Shown: piece by piece, positions 4,745-7,130 of the stretch
How positions within the stretch are numbered: position 1 is the first letter of the stretch
Layout: each line of letters starts with the position of its first letter
Source of the DNA: an uncultured Clostridia bacterium
GTDB taxonomy: Bacteria > Bacillota > Clostridia > Oscillospirales > Ruminococcaceae
DNA length: 7,130 bases
Assembly (NCBI GenBank): GCA_947176675.1
Contig: CAMWRN010000126.1
Location: 1 to 7,130 of the forward strand
Direction: 5' to 3'
Translations under genes and position numbers: made by a program
The notes under the pieces: generated by a model
What the model was told of the DNA's origin: nothing
What the model saw: only the letters and a program-made list of their open reading frames with translations
Databases searched by the model: none

Positions 4745-7130
4745 ATCTTATTACCGCCGCAAGCTGTAAGCCCTGCCTTGTCTGCCTGTTTATAGTCGCA
4801 GTGTCAAGGGCTTTGGGACTGTTATTGATCTGGGTAAAATTAATACCGCCGCGGTCATTTCCGCCGCTTGCTCCGTACCGTTTCCGCCTTGTTGCAGCCG
4901 CGTCAACCTCAACGTCAAGGTCAAAGTGTGTGGGGACTGCTTTCTGCATATCTGCGGATATTTTCGACATTTGTTCCGTGAAGCTTATGCCTACGCCGTC
5001 CGCAAGGTTAAGTCTGACCTCATTTTTCAATTTTCTTGATGGACTGTGAATATCAAAAAAGTCCTTAAATGCATTCATGATTTTTTCGCCCGCCGCGGAA
5101 ATCTTTTCCTTAACAGCAGTAACGCCGCTTATTATTCCGTCACCAATGCCTGCCATAATATCCGAACCTATCTGATTCATTTTTGAAAAATGCTCTTTGA
5201 AGCCGTCAATAATTCCCGTTATGATTTTAGGTATTGCCGATACAATACCGATAATGATTTTCGGCAGGTCGGAAATAATGGCAATAAACAGATCTATTCC
5301 CGCAAGCGCAAGCTGTGGAGCTGCTTCTATCAGTCCGTTTATAATCCCGTCCGTGATTTGCGGAAGCGCGTTTACGATAGCGATAATTATATCCGGGAGT
5401 GCGCCTATAAGTCCGAGGAACAAATCCATACCAGCCTTTATAAGCTGCGGGATCGCTCCTGCAATGGCGGTAACTATTCCCGTGATGATCTGCGGCAACG
5501 CATCAACAATTGTCGTTATAATTTCTGGCAAAGCGCCTATAAGCGCAACAAACAGGTCAATTCCCGCCTGAATTATCTGCGGAACAGCTTCAAGCAGCGC
5601 GGAAATAATTCCATTTATGATTTCGGGCAATGCCGCCACGATCTGCACAATAGCGTCGGGCAACGCTTCCGTAAGAGATACAAAAAGCTGTAACCCCGCG
5701 TCGATCAGCAGCGGAATATTTTCTATGATGGAATTGCATATAAGCGGGATCATTTCCGTTACCGCAGTAATGATAGAGGGGATAACCTCTGCAATTGCAG
5801 TAACTATGCCCGCAAAAAACAGTGCTGCACCGGAAATCAGAGCCGGGATATTTTCAACAAGTGTACTCGAAATGTCGGAAACGATCTGCGGAAGCATTGG
5901 CGTTATTTGTGCAATGACCTGATTAAGACCGTCCAGAATGCCCTTGAACAGCGTTACCGCGCCTTTTAATATCGTAGGAACAAAGGACGGTATTTTCTGC
6001 ACAAGACCGCTCACAAGGCTTGTACAGCCGTTTATCATAGCCGGGAGGATTGAATTTACTGCTGTAGGAAGCGAATCGGAAATTGACTGCACGATTGTAA
6101 GAATAATGTTGTTAAAGCTTTCAAGAAACATCGGGAGTATTTCTGATATGCTATTAACAAGATTTTCGCCTATCATGGGAATAATCTCTTGTATACGTCC
6201 TATTACACCGCCGATTCCGTCGCTCTCAAATGCTGCTGTCAGATTAGTTATTTCTTTCGTTCCCTGTTGTACAAACTGCCTTAATCTGCTGTCAGTACCG
6301 TTCAGAGCGTCATATATAGCCATTTTAGCTCCGTCAGCCGCACTGCCTAACAGGGTTATATCACCCTCCAGATTGTTAAGTTGTGTAGCCGCCTGTTCCG
6401 CTGTTGAGCCGCTTGCTTCCTCTAAACCTGTTTTGAATTTTTCTACACTGTCGGCGGAGGTATTCGCCATTTTATTAAAAGCGTCAAGCCCTTGTATGCC
6501 GAAGATGGAGTTTTTATATGCGTTCGCCTCTTGATCGGAAAGTCCCGACAGCGCATTGCTCAATTCATCGACTACTATGTTTAAATCCCTTGCTTTTCCG
6601 TACTCGTCATATGCAGAAACGCCCAATTCGTCAAGAACCTTTTTCGCTGTATCGGTCGGCGTATAAAGATTTGACATTGCAGCTTTAAGAGATGTAGCGG
6701 CTTTGTCGCCCGTAACATTTGCGTCGGCAAGTTTTAAAAGCGAAAATGTCATCATTTCGGCATCCTGACCGTAAGATCTTGCTGTAGCCGATACAGCAGA
6801 CAATCCCGCGCCTAACTCTCCAACATTTGTGTTAGCCAGTGTCGCACCTTTAGCCATAAGGTCAGCGTAATATTGGGCGTTTGAAGCCTCGTCGCCAAAA
6901 CCCTTTAACGTACCAGTTAAATATCCTGCCGAATCTTCAAGGGATAAAGCACCTGCCGAAGCCATATTCAAAGTCGTTTCAAGCAGTGAAGCCGAATCCG
7001 CCGAAGCGGTTACAGCTTCTTTCATATCCATGCCCGCCATTGCAAGTATATTAAGTCCGTCAGCCGCCTCGGAGGCGGTAAAGGAGGTCGTTGCCCCCAT
7101 TTCTTTCGCCGCGTCCGAAAGGAACTCTAT
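4743..7130 (-). CDS. Phage tail tape measure protein, TP901 family, 5'-truncated by window edge
   Basis: Scaffold that sets tail length during assembly and is expelled from the tube at DNA injection. The reading frame is open to the right edge: ten codons (IEFLSDAAKE) precede the first ATG at 7100, and they continue the family motif into MGATTSFTASEAADGLN, so that ATG is internal and the true start lies outside. 795 residues are visible. Residues 1 to about 200 match the conserved TP901/PhageMin_Tail region (LNILAMAGMD, GELGAGLSAVSATA, SLKAAMSNL, IFGIQGLDAF). About 305-645 is a long Ile/Leu/Ala-rich hydrophobic stretch punctuated by Pro, with 44-residue tandem repeats at 489-620. The C-terminal part has DIHSPSRKL (about 690) and NFTQINNSPKALD followed by INRQTRQGLQL, both typical of the ends of these proteins. 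No peptidase or lysozyme domain is recognisable in the visible part. The stop codon TAG overlaps the ribosome binding site of the distal tail gene. Total length, and so predicted tail length, cannot be given. Confidence 0.95.
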   Translation of the reverse strand: MEFLSDAAKEMGATTSFTASEAADGLNILAMAGMDMKEAVTASADSASLLETTLNMASAGALSLEDSAGYLTGTLKGFGDEASNAQYYADLMAKGATLANTNVGELGAGLSAVSATARSYGQDAEMMTFSLLKLADANVTGDKAATSLKAAMSNLYTPTDTAKKVLDELGVSAYDEYGKARDLNIVVDELSNALSGLSDQEANAYKNSIFGIQGLDAFNKMANTSADSVEKFKTGLEEASGSTAEQAATQLNNLEGDITLLGSAADGAKMAIYDALNGTDSRLRQFVQQGTKEITNLTAAFESDGIGGVIGRIQEIIPMIGENLVNSISEILPMFLESFNNIILTIVQSISDSLPTAVNSILPAMINGCTSLVSGLVQKIPSFVPTILKGAVTLFKGILDGLNQVIAQITPMLPQIVSDISSTLVENIPALISGAALFFAGIVTAIAEVIPSIITAVTEMIPLICNSIIENIPLLIDAGLQLFVSLTEALPDAIVQIVAALPEIINGIISALLEAVPQIIQAGIDLFVALIGALPEIITTIVDALPQIITGIVTAIAGAIPQLIKAGMDLFLGLIGALPDIIIAIVNALPQITDGIINGLIEAAPQLALAGIDLFIAIISDLPKIIIGIVSAIPKIITGIIDGFKEHFSKMNQIGSDIMAGIGDGIISGVTAVKEKISAAGEKIMNAFKDFFDIHSPSRKLKNEVRLNLADGVGISFTEQMSKISADMQKAVPTHFDLDVEVDAAATRRKRYGASGGNDRGGINFTQINNSPKALDTATINRQTRQGLQLAAVIR
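5271..5666 (-). repeat. Three tandem 44-residue (132-base) repeats inside the tape measure gene
   Basis: Units lie at 5666-5535, 5534-5403 and 5402-5271 and abut exactly. Each starts ALP[DE] and contains a second ALP[EQ] 11 residues later, PQ at positions 29-30 and AG.DLF at 34-39. By hand count units 1 and 2 share 26 of 44 residues, and units 2 and 3 share 24 of 44. The unit divides into four 11-residue blocks, the first two nearly alike (ALPEIITTIVD, ALPQIITGIVT). A 40-residue variant precedes it (5786-5667, starting VIPSI) and a 24-residue partial copy follows (5270-5199, starting DLPKI). Codons differ widely between units, so this is an old duplication, not a recent expansion. Confidence 0.9.

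Noticed and set aside
5190..5693. Plus-strand frames with repeated hydrophobic or Tyr/Arg/Asn patterns opposite the tape measure repeats
   Set aside because: The apparent repetition is the reverse-complement image of the 44-residue tape measure repeats; not an independent repetitive protein.
5199..5786. CRISPR-like or other spaced DNA repeat array
   Set aside because: The periodicity is 132 bases and in frame, visible mainly at protein level, with abutting units and no constant DNA repeat.
5938..6534. 198-codon plus-strand open frame opposite the tape measure gene
   Set aside because: Open only because of codon bias in the tape measure gene; a Ser/Ile-rich product with no recognisable feature.

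Overview
The window holds the tail and host-recognition part of a tailed-phage (siphovirus-type) late operon, most likely an integrated prophage or a free phage of a low-to-mid GC Firmicute (Clostridia-like). The evidence for the host group is indirect: strong GGAGG-type ribosome binding sites before nearly every gene, GTG and TTG starts, and protein families (TP901-type tape measure, Sipho_tail/Dit, ReqiPepy6 Gp37-like hub, 'KPCINGV' and 'GLGNV' tail-fibre motifs) common in phages of gut Clostridia. A phage-tail-derived particle (tailocin-like) cannot be excluded, because no capsid, packaging, lysis or integration gene is in view.

All eight genes lie on the minus strand, so transcription runs from base 7130 towards base 1. 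In that order they are: the C-terminal ~795 residues of the tape measure protein (7130-4743, start outside the window); a distal tail protein (4732-3857); a Gp37-like baseplate hub / tail-associated protein (3856-2717); a 234-residue baseplate or upper tail-fibre protein (2717-2013); a 114-residue Ig-like baseplate accessory protein (2000-1656); a 258-residue tail-fibre protein with two internal repeats (1654-878); a 229-residue glycine-rich probable adhesin (862-173); and the first 54 residues of a small protein of unknown function (162-1, cut by the left edge).

The genes follow physical assembly order: tape measure inside the tube, Dit ring at the tube end, hub, then peripheral fibres and the probable receptor-binding tip. 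Junctions range from a 1-base overlap to a 15-base gap, and several ribosome binding sites are built into the stop codon or last codons of the upstream gene. No non-coding stretch exceeds 15 bases, so there is no room for an internal promoter, terminator or RNA gene.

No undescribed defence or mobile system was found. The points most worth a second look are a C-terminal motif shared by two otherwise different fibre/baseplate proteins, the hydrophobic 44-residue (4 x 11) repeats of the tape measure protein, a fibre repeat kept at protein level but recoded at most shared codons, and the cysteine-containing glycine-rich adhesin. These are moderate-interest observations on an otherwise ordinary phage tail module.
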